Shown: positions 26,870 through 36,340 of the stretch, piece after piece
Numbering within the stretch: the stretch's first letter is position 1
Layout of the letters: each line of letters starts with the position of its first letter
Source of the DNA: Bradyrhizobium sp. Ec3.3
Lineage (GTDB): Bacteria; Pseudomonadota; Alphaproteobacteria; Rhizobiales; Xanthobacteraceae
Length of the DNA stretch: 64,000 nucleotides
Assembly: GCF_000472925.1 (NCBI RefSeq)
Contig: NZ_AXAS01000007.1
Coordinates: 109,485 to 173,484 of the forward strand
Reading direction: 5' to 3'
Made by a program: the position numbers and the translations under genes
The notes under the pieces: generated by a model
Database searches by the model: none
What the model was told of the DNA's origin: nothing
What the model saw: the letters and a program-made list of their open reading frames with translations, nothing else

Positions 26870-29800
26870 GGCGAGGGACCATAAGGACGGTATGCTCGAT
26901 ATTGGCGTTGCTCAGATCAACGGCGTCCAATGTCGAATCCATCAGGTCGGCACCATAGAGATTTGCATCGCGCAAACTGGCGCCGGCCAGATCCGCCTGA
27001 TTGAGATGTGCCTCGAGCAGGTTGGCGGCATAAAAGTCGCAGCCGCGCAGATCGTTGCCGGTGAAGACCGCGCCTTTCAGCGAGGTCATTCGGAAGATCG
27101 CGCGCACCAAAGTTGACTTCCCGAAATAGACACCGTCAAGCCGCGCCATGCTGAAGTCGGTGCCGCTGATGTCGGCGTCCTGAAAGGAAAGCGCCTCCGC
27201 GCTGCTATGGCCGAAGCGGGCATCGCGAAGATCGATTTCACCGATGAAGCTGACCTGGTCAAATTTGGAGCCACTGAAATCGAGTTGCGGCGCTGCCACT
27301 TTGAGGAAGCAGGTTTGCTCCAGGCGAGTGCCGGAAAAGACCGCACCACACAGCGACAAGTCCATGAATTGTGTTCGCTGGAGGAGGGCACCCTGCCATA
27401 AGCTGTTATCCAGGGCGGCTCGAATGAACCCGCATTGATGTAGCTGCGCAGAGCGGAATGTGGCCCCGATCATTGGCAGGTGCAACATTTGTAGATCGGC
27501 GAGACGTGCGCGATCGAAGGACACACCCACCATTCGTGCTCCGAGAACATGAGTACGTACAAGCCTGCCGCCTGCGAAACGCGCCCCGCGGCAGTCGGCT
27601 TCACCAAGATTGGCGTCAGTAAGGTCGCTCGCGCTTAGATCAGCGTTGACGAGCACCGCGCCGGCAAGCGTGGCCTTCATAAGTGTTGCGCCGGCAAGGT
27701 TGGTCCCGTTCAGCTTGGCGCGTTCGAGAAAGGCGCCGGAGAAATCCGCTTTGGCGAATTGCCTGCCCGACAGGTCGGCGCCGGCAAGATCGCGGCCAGC
27801 GAGCGAGCGGCCGCGGCCGTATTCTTCCTCCACGACCTCGCCCAGCGCGCGTGCCACGGCTGGAGCCAGCGCCGATTGAGGTTCGAGCGGCTTGGGTGAG
27901 GCCAGCCTGACCGCGGCCATGGCGGGCGCGAGCTGACCTTCGGCGCGATCGATCTCGGTCTGCAGGCCGGTCAGGGCCTCCTTACTTTTCCGGACGGCCT
28001 CATCCAGCGCCGCTTCGGTCGTATCGGCGAGCGGCGGTTGATCGGTCCCGACGAATGCCTCGAACGGCGCACGACCATCGCTGGCTAACGAGGGCAGGGT
28101 GCCTCTGAGCGCCGCTTCGGCATCGGTGAAGACCGTGCGCAGACGCTGCACGGATTCAGTGGGTGCACCGTTGTTCTCGATCTGCGCTGTTATCTCGTCA
28201 ATGGTCGGTGGCCGCGGCGGCTGGCACTTGACGCGCTGGGCTTCCTTTGGCAGCGCAAGTGAAGGGACGTCGGGCAGTGAAAAAGCGTCGTCCGATAACG
28301 AGGCTCGTATCGACTCAAGCGGTCTGCCAGCCGGCAGGCCGAAGAAGCGAGCGTGCGCAAGTTCGAATTGCTGATGCTCGTCGACTGGCCGTGTTGCTGC
28401 GCCAACAATCTCGCCACGCCAGTCCTTTGCCCGCGCGAGCTTGGCTTCGAACTCGTGCACGAGGGTCGGATCAACTTCCGGCGGCAAGATAGGCAATGGC
28501 TGGATCTGCTCAAAGCTTGCATCCATCGCGTGCGCAGCGTCCATGCTGCCGATCGCGGCAAGCAACGTGTCGATATCGCCCGACATAGCACTCCCGCCGG
28601 AAATCCTTTCATACGCCTCGCGCCTAGGCTCGCATTGAGCAGCAAGCTTGTCGACATCGGACACGGCCTTGGACTGGACCTCCTCCACGGCGTCGAGAAT
28701 CTCGGCCAAGTCGACTTCGCCGCTCTCGAGTTCCTCGGGCAACAATTCGGGAATAGTTGACGGTTCGATGGGCGAGGTCTCGAATGTAGGGCGCAGCGCA
28801 GGTGGAAGATCGATACGTGCGAGCTCTTGATCGAGCGCCCAGCGCCTTGAGGCCTGCTGGCGCGATGCACGCTGTTCGGCCAATTCTCCTCGCCGTGCTG
28901 CGCGGCGCTCGTGCTCGGCAGACGAAAGCGCGGGCGTGAGTTGATGTTCCGAAAAGGCGTATCGCGCGGCGGTTTTCGGGTCGAGGCGCAGCCGCCTGAC
29001 ATTCAGATAATGATCCGCCGAGCGCGCGGGATCGCTCTGCCGCTCGTAGGCGACCATAATGTCGGCAACGTCGCTGCCGTCGATTTCCTGCACGGCGGTC
29101 GCGGCGCGGTAGATCATAATGCCCCGGCGAGCCCCGGCCAACAGCCACAGCGTATCGATGCGCGTCTGCAGTTCGCTGACAGCACGCTCTGGATCGCTCC
29201 AACCGATGAAGCATCGCACGCGAAAGGTTGGCAGCTGGCCTTCGATCAATGGATCTGCCGAGGAGAAGTTTTGCAGCGCATAGGGTTCTCCGCCGCAAAG
29301 AAAGCCGCCCAGGCGCTGGTCCAGCGGTGCGAACAGAAAGAGGCGCGCATCGACATCAAGCGCCAACGCGGGAGCGGCCGATTTCAGCCACGCCGCGTCA
29401 TAAGTGCCGGCGTGTCGCAGGCGCTCCTTATCATCGAGGGCCATTGGTCCGAACGCTGCGGGTCGCGCCGCTGTCTCGATGAACTGAACCGCGTACTCGG
29501 GATCTTCGAGGTTGGGTAGGGCCACCACTTCGCCGGCCATGCTACGGCGAAGAGCCTCGTGGCCCGTGCCGGTCGGATTTGTCGGATGTCCGGCCCCGCC
29601 GAATGCGCGCTGACGCATTAGCGGCATCTGCCGGAAAGGTTTGGCAGCTGTTGGTCGCCAGCCGGACGCCGTCATCTGCCAATAGCGATCGCCCGTCACC
29701 AACAGGCGCTTCTGTATCGGTCCGAGCGACCAGCCCAATATTATGCGCTGGATCGGCCTTCCCTCGGGCGCTGCCGCATGTCCACCGATGAGCACTTCTG

Positions 29801-30014
29801 CTTGCGGCTTGGGCATGCCGATATCAAGCGGGCTGCCGGGCGGAAGTTCTTTCGCGCTCATGACCCAAAGTTCCTGCTCGCCCTCCAGGCGGTCAGCGCA
29901 GGGGTTTGCGAGGTCGAACATCGCCAAGGCGGAAATGATGAGGCTTGCCCCGCGAGGACGTCGCTCGCATCTGGTCAGTAGACCCAGCGTTCGGGGCTTT
30001 ATAAGAATGGGCAT
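26859..30014 (-). CDS. DUF2169 domain and pentapeptide-repeat protein (T6SS adaptor)
   Basis: The 1,051-residue protein has an N-terminal DUF2169 domain (about residues 20-330), recognisable by KPFRQMPLMRQRAFGGAGHP and the following NPTGTG. A charged helical middle (about 350-730) comes next, then a C-terminal block of pentapeptide repeats (about 735-1045, for example LAGADLSGRQFAKADFSGAF). DUF2169 proteins are adaptors that help load effectors with PAAR-like or VgrG proteins. It is the first gene of a six-gene minus-strand operon. No clear promoter was found in the 200 bases upstream; one sigma-54-like site on the minus strand lacks the TTGC half and was rejected. Confidence 0.85.
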   Translation of the reverse strand: MPILIKPRTLGLLTRCERRPRGASLIISALAMFDLANPCADRLEGEQELWVMSAKELPPGSPLDIGMPKPQAEVLIGGHAAAPEGRPIQRIILGWSLGPIQKRLLVTGDRYWQMTASGWRPTAAKPFRQMPLMRQRAFGGAGHPTNPTGTGHEALRRSMAGEVVALPNLEDPEYAVQFIETAARPAAFGPMALDDKERLRHAGTYDAAWLKSAAPALALDVDARLFLFAPLDQRLGGFLCGGEPYALQNFSSADPLIEGQLPTFRVRCFIGWSDPERAVSELQTRIDTLWLLAGARRGIMIYRAATAVQEIDGSDVADIMVAYERQSDPARSADHYLNVRRLRLDPKTAARYAFSEHQLTPALSSAEHERRAARRGELAEQRASRQQASRRWALDQELARIDLPPALRPTFETSPIEPSTIPELLPEELESGEVDLAEILDAVEEVQSKAVSDVDKLAAQCEPRREAYERISGGSAMSGDIDTLLAAIGSMDAAHAMDASFEQIQPLPILPPEVDPTLVHEFEAKLARAKDWRGEIVGAATRPVDEHQQFELAHARFFGLPAGRPLESIRASLSDDAFSLPDVPSLALPKEAQRVKCQPPRPPTIDEITAQIENNGAPTESVQRLRTVFTDAEAALRGTLPSLASDGRAPFEAFVGTDQPPLADTTEAALDEAVRKSKEALTGLQTEIDRAEGQLAPAMAAVRLASPKPLEPQSALAPAVARALGEVVEEEYGRGRSLAGRDLAGADLSGRQFAKADFSGAFLERAKLNGTNLAGATLMKATLAGAVLVNADLSASDLTDANLGEADCRGARFAGGRLVRTHVLGARMVGVSFDRARLADLQMLHLPMIGATFRSAQLHQCGFIRAALDNSLWQGALLQRTQFMDLSLCGAVFSGTRLEQTCFLKVAAPQLDFSGSKFDQVSFIGEIDLRDARFGHSSAEALSFQDADISGTDFSMARLDGVYFGKSTLVRAIFRMTSLKGAVFTGNDLRGCDFYAANLLEAHLNQADLAGASLRDANLYGADLMDSTLDAVDLSNANIEHTVLMVPRHVS

Positions 30015-31010
30015 AAGAGCGCCCCGCTAGATATCCCACTTCGCAATCTTATTTCTCCGGCGTGACAGAGTTGCGAATTGATCTGTTGCCGACGGCGCGG
30101 TGAATTGACGCGTGTGGCAGCCGCCCGCTCGGGCAGAGCCATCGTTGCGCTACACGTCAAGTTCGACTTGCCAGAACGTTCAGCTCACAAGGTTCGACGC
30201 TCAGTTAGCGAGTTCTCTTTGTCGAATACGTCAAATCGATCTAGACCATTAGGACCAATGTTTGCGAACGGCCGCTCGGGGGCGAAAGAAAGACTGCTCG
30301 TGAATGTGTTCTAATAGGACGAAAGACAGTGCACGTAACGCAACCGGCGGCGGTTGCAGGAACAACGCAAGCTCTTCGATCGTATCCAAGCCGATCCAGT
30401 CATGGCGAAATCGGCGACCTCCGAGGATAAAGCGACGCTTGATCATGATCGAGGAGGCCTCGCATCAAGCCTGATCGGCTTTGTGATTGAGTACAGCAAT
30501 TTCCATTCCAAAGGCTGCTGCGATAATCGTGGGAAACGAAGGCTTTTCGTGCGAAAACGACCACTGGTCCGTGTCCAGTGTCTGGCGAACGCACAACGCC
30601 TGAAGTGCTCGAAACAGCGACCATGGTCTGCCGCACGCGAGTTCTTTCAAGATGATATCAGGAGCTTCAGTAGGGCAAACGTCGTCGGCACGTCGCTATA
30701 TGCAGGCGAAGACGGCAAAAACTTTCGCACTTGCTCTCTTCGCGTTCAGCGGTCGGCTTGGTGGCGACTTCGAGGTATCCATGCCCGCGGTATCACGCGA
30801 TGGACGAGACTAACTGCTTGTGACTACAGCTTACAACGGACGATGAAAAACATGATGGCAGCGCCGACCACAGTTCGAGGCCAGGCAGCAAAGAAGTGGG
30901 GTCGCACGCCGGACACGGCAGCTCGGCCTCTACCACGGCGCGGAGGTTCGGCGAGGGCTGGATCTATGCAGGTCGAACGCGTTTCGTCCACGTTGATGGC
31001 AGCAGTCTCC
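30015..31010. other. About 1 kb without a supported gene
   Basis: A plus-strand frame of 264 codons (30354-31148) runs through part of it but has a basic, unstructured composition, no ribosome binding site, and overlaps the end of the oxidoreductase gene. A minus-strand stretch at 30465-30650 encodes a coding-like end (FSHEKPSFPTIIAAAFGMEI) that may be the tail of a lost gene. The promoter of the minus-strand accessory operon should lie near 30015-30200 but could not be defined. Confidence 0.5.
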
Positions 31011-32084
31011 TCAGAGGACCAGTCGTCGATCGGTTGCAGGGACAAATCGCACCATGTCGGGCGTTGGATGGCGGGCACGTGGACGGGATGTGATCGTTTG
31101 CGGTTGCCCGGTCAGGATGGCCGTCTCAATTGCGAGCAGCGCGCGTAGGTCCGCCAAGCCTTCCTCGCCATCGGCTTCGGGCGGCGTTCCAGCCTTGATG
31201 CAATCTGAAAAGTACTGCACCTGCGCGGCAAAATGGTCGATGTGCGGAAACTGGGTTTCGCCGACCTCGCCGTCGCGGCGCAGTCGCAATTTTGTTGCCG
31301 TCTCGAACCTGAAGCCGGGGTCGAGTTCGATATCGCCCGACGTTCCGACGACCCGATAATAGTCGACGGTAGCCGCCTCGAAGCTCGCGACGAATTGGGC
31401 CAAGCCGCCTGAAGGAAAACGCAGCAAGGCCGCGACCGACGCTTCCACCTCGCCGAACCGCTGGTCATCGATCGGTCGGTGCGCCATTGCCACGGCCTCG
31501 ATCGGCTCTTCAGCAAAGATATGACGAGCCGCGTTGACGCAGTAGACCCCGACGTCCTGGAGCGGTCCTCCCCAACTCGCAGCTTTGAGTCTGTGGTTCC
31601 CTGCCGCCGTCTGGAAACTGAACACCGATTGAAAGAAAAGCGGTCGGCCGATCGCGTCGTTGCGGATATGGTCGAGCACCGCGACGGTTCCGGGTTCGTT
31701 GTGGAGCCGGTAGGCGGTCATCAGAAGCACGCCGGCATCGCGCGCAGCGGCGATCATGGCGAGGGCATCTTGTTCGTTGGTAGCCAGCGGCTTCTCGACC
31801 AAAATGTGCTTGCCAGCGCGAGCCGCCCGAACAGCGTAGTCAGCATGCAAATGGTTGGGCAGAGCAATATATACCGCGTCGACGTCGGAGCCTCTCAAAA
31901 GGGCATCGTATCCGTCATAGTTGACGACCTGACCAACACCATGGAAATCCGCCAGTCGCGCGGCCTTGTCTCGATGACCGGTTACGATTGCCGTAACCTT
32001 CGAGTTTGCGGACTGTCCGACTCCCGGCAAGAAGGCCTGTTGCGAAATCGAGCCAGCCCCGACGACTGCATACCTGATCATCAT
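31011..32084 (-). CDS. Gfo/Idh/MocA-family oxidoreductase
   Basis: The 357-residue protein has an N-terminal Rossmann fold with IRYAVVGAGSISQQAFLPG (NAD(P)-binding GxGxxx), the strand-end motif VYIALPNHLHADYAVRAARA, and the family's AGKHILVEKPLAT with the catalytic Lys of EKP at about residue 98. The C-terminal alpha/beta domain starts near 125. Such enzymes oxidise or reduce sugars or cyclitols with a bound nicotinamide cofactor; the substrate cannot be told from sequence. A GAGAGG lies just before the ATG. The gene stands alone between gene-poor stretches, so it gives no pathway context. Confidence 0.88.
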   Translation of the reverse strand: MMIRYAVVGAGSISQQAFLPGVGQSANSKVTAIVTGHRDKAARLADFHGVGQVVNYDGYDALLRGSDVDAVYIALPNHLHADYAVRAARAGKHILVEKPLATNEQDALAMIAAARDAGVLLMTAYRLHNEPGTVAVLDHIRNDAIGRPLFFQSVFSFQTAAGNHRLKAASWGGPLQDVGVYCVNAARHIFAEEPIEAVAMAHRPIDDQRFGEVEASVAALLRFPSGGLAQFVASFEAATVDYYRVVGTSGDIELDPGFRFETATKLRLRRDGEVGETQFPHIDHFAAQVQYFSDCIKAGTPPEADGEEGLADLRALLAIETAILTGQPQTITSRPRARHPTPDMVRFVPATDRRLVL

Positions 32085-33260
32085 TTCCTCTCCGAGGGCT
32101 CGTGTTGGATCGCGTTCGAGGCTGGTCGGAGTCCCTCCAACCTCGTTCGCTTCTGGCGGTCATGCAGCGGAGACGAGGTCGTATCTGAGGGGTGCCACCC
32201 CATTCCGGCGACAGCCTCGGACCCTGTACTGATTTCACCTCCCTCCTGACTTCCCATCAGATGACCGAGTTGGTAGAGTAACCGTTAGGCTGCGGCCAGA
32301 TCGAACCGGACCTGCCGCATTGCGCCTGAAGTTGCGAATGCGCTGTCACAGCTGGCTCTCTGTTGCGGCAATAATTGCCAAGTCGCAGGAACATCAGAAC
32401 CCCAAAGGTTGGCGAGGACGGACATTCACGGTCGAGCAATTGCCGTGCCAGTAAAGACCTTGTGCAAAACCTTGCTTCGAACAGGGGCGACGCATAGTTG
32501 AGCCTCCACGCAAATGTCGCAAACCCAGCACCCCAGCGCCGGAATTGTCGCTGTCGCCTCCCGGTATCGAAGCGAATGTTCCGATCAAGGGCACCCACGC
32601 CCCTGAAGCCGTCGCTGCGCCGTGAGCCGGATAGGCCTTGTGGGATCCGACAACAAGGCCGTCGGACAGCGGCTTGGTTCATCGGCCAGCAGTCTACGAA
32701 CCCGGCAAGATATTTCATTGGACCAACCGATACGGCTCAACCCTGGCGGTCGGCCACGATCAGCATCGGCGCGAAGCGATGACTGGCTGGCTTGCTGGCT
32801 TGCACCAATACGGGCACGACGATCAGCTTGTATCGCGTGATTATGCCTCGAATAGATGTCGTTGCGCTGCCGTCTGCGGCCACGGCCATGCGTGACCAAT
32901 GCGCGGTCTCAAGCAGTTGTCCTAGCTGTCGGCAATCAGTAGATCATGCGTTAGCAAAAGCTCATGCGTTTGCAGTTACCGCGGGTAAGTCAACGCATGA
33001 CGCTCGGCCCAAAGGAGCTGCGGTGCAGGCCGTCGATCCGGTACGGGAAAAACGCCGGTGAGCGATGGGCAAGCTGCTGGAAGGACTGTGATTCAGTAAA
33101 GATGCTTGACACGTCAAAATGAACCACTGTGGTGTGAATCGCCCAAACTAGACCGATGAGGGTCGCCAGATTCGTCCGGGCCGATCTGCCAGCCATCGCC
33201 GCAAACAGAACCGCTTCGCGCGCCTGCCCCGCGGTAGATATGCGTGGAGGAGCGGCAGCC
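32085..33260. other. About 1.2 kb without a supported gene
   Basis: Open frames on both strands are short, basic and overlapping. A minus-strand stretch near 32730-32880 has a coding-like run (IITRYKLIVVPVLVQASKP) bounded by stops, perhaps a gene fragment. No transposase motif, inverted repeat or RNA gene was recognised. Confidence 0.5.
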
Positions 33261-33788
33261 TTAGTTCGGCAAAGCCTGCTCGATGGCCTTGCGTTCCTTC
33301 ACCGCCGTCGGCCGTCCGGGAGCCAGGCCGAAACCGAAGTAGCTGCCGGCGCCCGGGTTCGCCGCGGCCGGGTATTCGCGCGATAGCCAGCCGATCGCGG
33401 AGGCTCGCATCCAGACTTTGTCGCCGGAAAGCAGCGTGAACTGAACGAATTGGTCGCGGCCCGCAAGCTTGAGGACGTCGTCCACGGACTCTTTCACCGG
33501 CATCAGGTTTGCGAAGATGCCGAGCACCTACGTAAGCGGCGGTTTCGGACCGTTCGACGACAGCTCGGCCGGCACCGGAAAGAAGATTTGCGGCGAAAGG
33601 CGCAAGGTATCGGCGTCGACGCGAAATTCGCTGGTCGGCAGAGCGACGACGGCCGTAATATTCTTCGCGTCAAAGAAGACAGGCGTCCCGGTGATTGGCG
33701 TCAATTGGGCGAGCGGCGACGCTGCGAATACAGGCTCGACCAGGAACGACGCTACGGATACCACGATAGCCGCAAAATATCATTTCAT
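33261..33788 (-). pseudogene. Secreted protein gene broken by two in-frame stops
   Basis: Read from the ATG at 33788, the second codon is followed by TGA where a Trp codon is likely. The frame then continues as a signal peptide (YFAAIVVSVASFLVEPVFAA) and a mature part to an in-frame TAG at 33528. After that it goes on in the same frame for 88 codons (LGIFANLMPVKESVDDVLKL) to a normal stop at 33261. The continuous coding character on both sides shows one gene of about 175 codons with two nonsense changes. The family is not recognised. A GTG downstream of the first stop could still give a truncated product. Confidence 0.7.
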
Positions 33789-33835
33789 TGTTCGATCCTC
33801 CAATTCTGCATCTCGCCGGTGGTCGGCAAAAAAAA

Positions 33836-34783
33836 TCACTTCAGCGCGTTGTCGATCAGATTGGCCAGTCTGGCCGCAGCCAAGGCGGCCCGCGCTCGGG
33901 CCACGTTCTTGGCATTGGTCTCGTACTCGCGCGTTAGGAAGACCGGGTTCTTTCCCGCGCCGACCGGCGGCGCATACGCGAACTGTTTCGCAAGATCTGC
34001 GCTCTCCTGAGCCCATACAGCGGGATCGGCAATCTGCGCCTCAGCTTGGCTGACGCCGACGCTCGACAATCCGTCCTTGTCGTCCGCGTCGAAGATCGCG
34101 CCATAGGGCGAAGAATAGCCACCGAAGATCGCGTCCCAATAGGCATGCAGCGCCATGCTCCAGCCGCTCGCCGGAATCACGGACTCGGCGTTGCCGCCGG
34201 CGTCGCCATCCGGGATCTGGACCGTGTACCGTGCGGCCGCGTGGAGAGGCTGGTGGGCATCGCCGACGAGATGCAGGATCCAGACGAGATCGTACGAACG
34301 CACGTCGTCAGATGCGCCCGACGATGCGGGCAGGGCCGCGGTCAGGAGCTTGAGCTGCGTGACGAAGTCGACCGGATCCACGGGGGGCAGGGGCGTCCTG
34401 TCTGGACTGAAATCGATGTCCTTGAAGTGCCAGAAAGCGTGCTGGTTGTGGTCCGAATAGCCGATGTTCTGTCCCGCCGTGGGGCTCGTGACGGCGTCGC
34501 GCGTGTAGCCGTATTGTTTGGTCTTGATGTCGTCGGCCCACGTGGCGGCGTGAACGAATGCGTACATCTTGGCCGTCTTGTCGTCGGGCGCGCCCGCCGT
34601 CCACTTAGCGTAGTCCCCGTTCAGCTTCAGCAAGGCGTCGGCCTTGTCCCGGACGGGATCGGACAGTCGCTTGTAGGCCAGATAGGCGATCTGCATGTGC
34701 CCCTCGTCCCACCATGCGCGGGCGGGAGATGAGGCGATGCCGAGGGCCACGGCCAGAATCGAGATCGAAACCGCACGACGCAT
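33836..34783 (-). CDS. Secreted S1/P1-type nuclease
   Basis: The 315-residue protein has a signal peptide (residues 1-23, ending SSPARA) and a mature N-terminus WWDEGHMQIAYLAY, where the Trp and His are zinc ligands in P1-type nucleases. Further ligands are visible in HAATWADDIK, HAFWHFKDIDF and ILHLVGDAHQPLHA. S1/P1 enzymes use three zinc ions to cut single-stranded DNA or RNA and act outside the cytoplasm. The start ATG at 34783 is preferred because GGAGG lies nine bases upstream and the signal peptide then begins with MRR. A longer start at 34801 is possible. The gene stands alone beside a decayed gene. Confidence 0.9.
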   Translation of the reverse strand: MRRAVSISILAVALGIASSPARAWWDEGHMQIAYLAYKRLSDPVRDKADALLKLNGDYAKWTAGAPDDKTAKMYAFVHAATWADDIKTKQYGYTRDAVTSPTAGQNIGYSDHNQHAFWHFKDIDFSPDRTPLPPVDPVDFVTQLKLLTAALPASSGASDDVRSYDLVWILHLVGDAHQPLHAAARYTVQIPDGDAGGNAESVIPASGWSMALHAYWDAIFGGYSSPYGAIFDADDKDGLSSVGVSQAEAQIADPAVWAQESADLAKQFAYAPPVGAGKNPVFLTREYETNAKNVARARAALAAARLANLIDNALK

Positions 34784-35457
34784 CTTGAGATGCCTCCACA
34801 TTTTGTTGCCTTGGGTTGCGCTTAGAGGTTGCAACAATCCTGTTTCTTTTTACCAGAGCTCTATGACGGGCCAATGCGGGTTGCGAGGACCTTGTTGCAA
34901 AGTGTTGGTGCGACGCCTGACCATACCGACTTCCGGCCACGCTGCGGCCGATCGCGAACATCACCTCCAACTGGCGGGATTTGCAATTGAGCTCGCGACC
35001 ACAGAGCGCGGGCAGAGCGAGGACCGCTCGTTGTTCGTGGCAGCGGGCATTAACCGCGTGGGTATGCATAGCACGATGGTATGCTGGTTCATCGTCCATG
35101 CATTCTGCAGGCCTTTTGTTGTGTCCGCGCGCAGCTTTTCTTCGCTCGTCGCCTCGAAGGCGCGTTTTCCGTGCGCGATCCTAGCACTAGAGATACCTGT
35201 GGTGCGTCTCAGCAACCCCGAGCCTTCAACCGACGCTGGATGAAGCTAAGTGGCAGGTCAGTCCCTCTCAGCTTTCCAAGGAACATCGCTTCTCTCGCGT
35301 TTGGAAGGTTGCCGCGCCACTGCCGATGAGGATGGGACTATCTGTGGCGCTAAGACGAAACGCCCGATTGTGCGAAAAAGCCATGCCTTCTCGGAAAAGC
35401 TACGCTTGAGGTGCACGGTCGCGAAGCTAGGCTCATGTAATCGCCTCAGATGGATCG
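34784..35457. other. About 670 bases without a supported gene
   Basis: Frames on both strands here are short, overlapping and biased to Arg/Ser, with no ribosome binding sites. No RNA gene, hairpin with a T-tract or transposase fragment was recognised. Confidence 0.5.
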
Positions 35458-36065
35458 ATGTTTGTGAACCGTATCCGTTTCGGCGCTGGCGCTCTCGCCG
35501 TCTCCGGAATCCTATTCGTGATCTATCTGGCACTTCGACCGTTCTCCGACGAAAGGTCGCTGCTGGCGCCGCTGCCTTCGGGTCTCGGGCATGGCTGGCG
35601 TCGCACATGCTTGCCGTTGTGGCGTTTATGTTGCTGCCATTAGGGCTGTTAGAGTTGCCACGCTCTCTCCTTGCGACGCCCGCCGAACGTCGGTTCTTTG
35701 TCTCCGTCGTCTTGAGCGTGATTGGCATAGGCTTTAAGCTGCCGTTCTACGGCGGCGAAACCTATGGTCTTTACGCGCTGGGGCAGGAAGCGCCCCGGCA
35801 GAACTCCGACGCCATCCGCTCCGGACCGGCCTTGTGATGCTCACTAGCGGCCTGCTGCTCCCTGCGGTCTCAGCAATTGTGACCGCAACGGCGCTGCTTT
35901 GGCGCTCCTGTCAGTATCCGAGGGCAAGCGGCGTTCTTCGCCGCCGGTATGTCCTTGTACACATTCCCGCAATTCTTCAGCGCGCAGCCGCTCCGCATTA
36001 CACGTGGATTACTGGTCGCAGTCGGCTGCGTTTGGATGGCCGCGTGTCTTTGGCGGCGGGGATAG
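35458..36065 (+). pseudogene. Frameshifted gene for a multi-span membrane protein
   Basis: An ATG at 35458 opens a membrane protein (FGAGALAVSGILFVIYLALR). The sequence then shifts frame near 35570 to continue with ASHMLAVVAFMLLPLGLLEL and GFKLPFYGGETYGLYALGQ. It shifts again near 35815 (VMLTSGLLLPAVSAIVTATA) and a third time near 35930 (PLRITRGLLVAVGCVWMAA), stopping at 36063-36065. The pieces join into one hydrophobic protein of about 200 residues with five or six membrane spans. The family is not recognised. Three frameshifts make function unlikely. Confidence 0.65.
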
Positions 36066-36161
36066 TTGGCGCGTCGAGAGTAACTCTCCCCGGCGAGGCG
36101 GGTATGACCCATCGTAAACTGTTATTCGGCGCACCAGGGGAACGCTTTGAACCGTCTATAT

Positions 36162-36184
36162 AAATCCGCTTCTTGCGCGGATTT
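36162..36184. terminator. Hairpin AAATCCGC/GCGGATTT, likely bidirectional terminator
   Basis: Perfect 8-base arms (36162-36169 and 36177-36184) enclose a 7-base loop, followed by more T on the plus strand. It lies between the plus-strand pseudogene and the minus-strand helicase gene, so it can end transcripts from both sides. Confidence 0.5.
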
Positions 36185-36340
36185 TTGAGAATGATTTGTA
36201 AGAATTGCAGCTTTTCCACTGAACCCACTCGAACGTGTTGGGGCTGGCCTGGCGGTCTGCACATCAGCTGGACCGCTCGCAATCGGGAGTTGAAGACGGC
36301 GCGCCACGGTGTCTCCAGGGCGAAGCGGAACCTGTTCCCT

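Noticed and set aside
30124..30142. Sigma-54-like spacing on the minus strand before the DUF2169 gene
   Set aside because: GG and GC spacing fits, but the -12 part is GAGC instead of TTGC.
30354..31148. 264-codon plus-strand frame in the gene-poor region
   Set aside because: Basic, low-complexity composition, no ribosome binding site, and it overlaps the oxidoreductase gene.
35250..35837. 195-codon frame read as an intact gene
   Set aside because: Only its second half is membrane-protein-like; the first half is out of frame. It is part of the frameshifted gene at 35458-36065.
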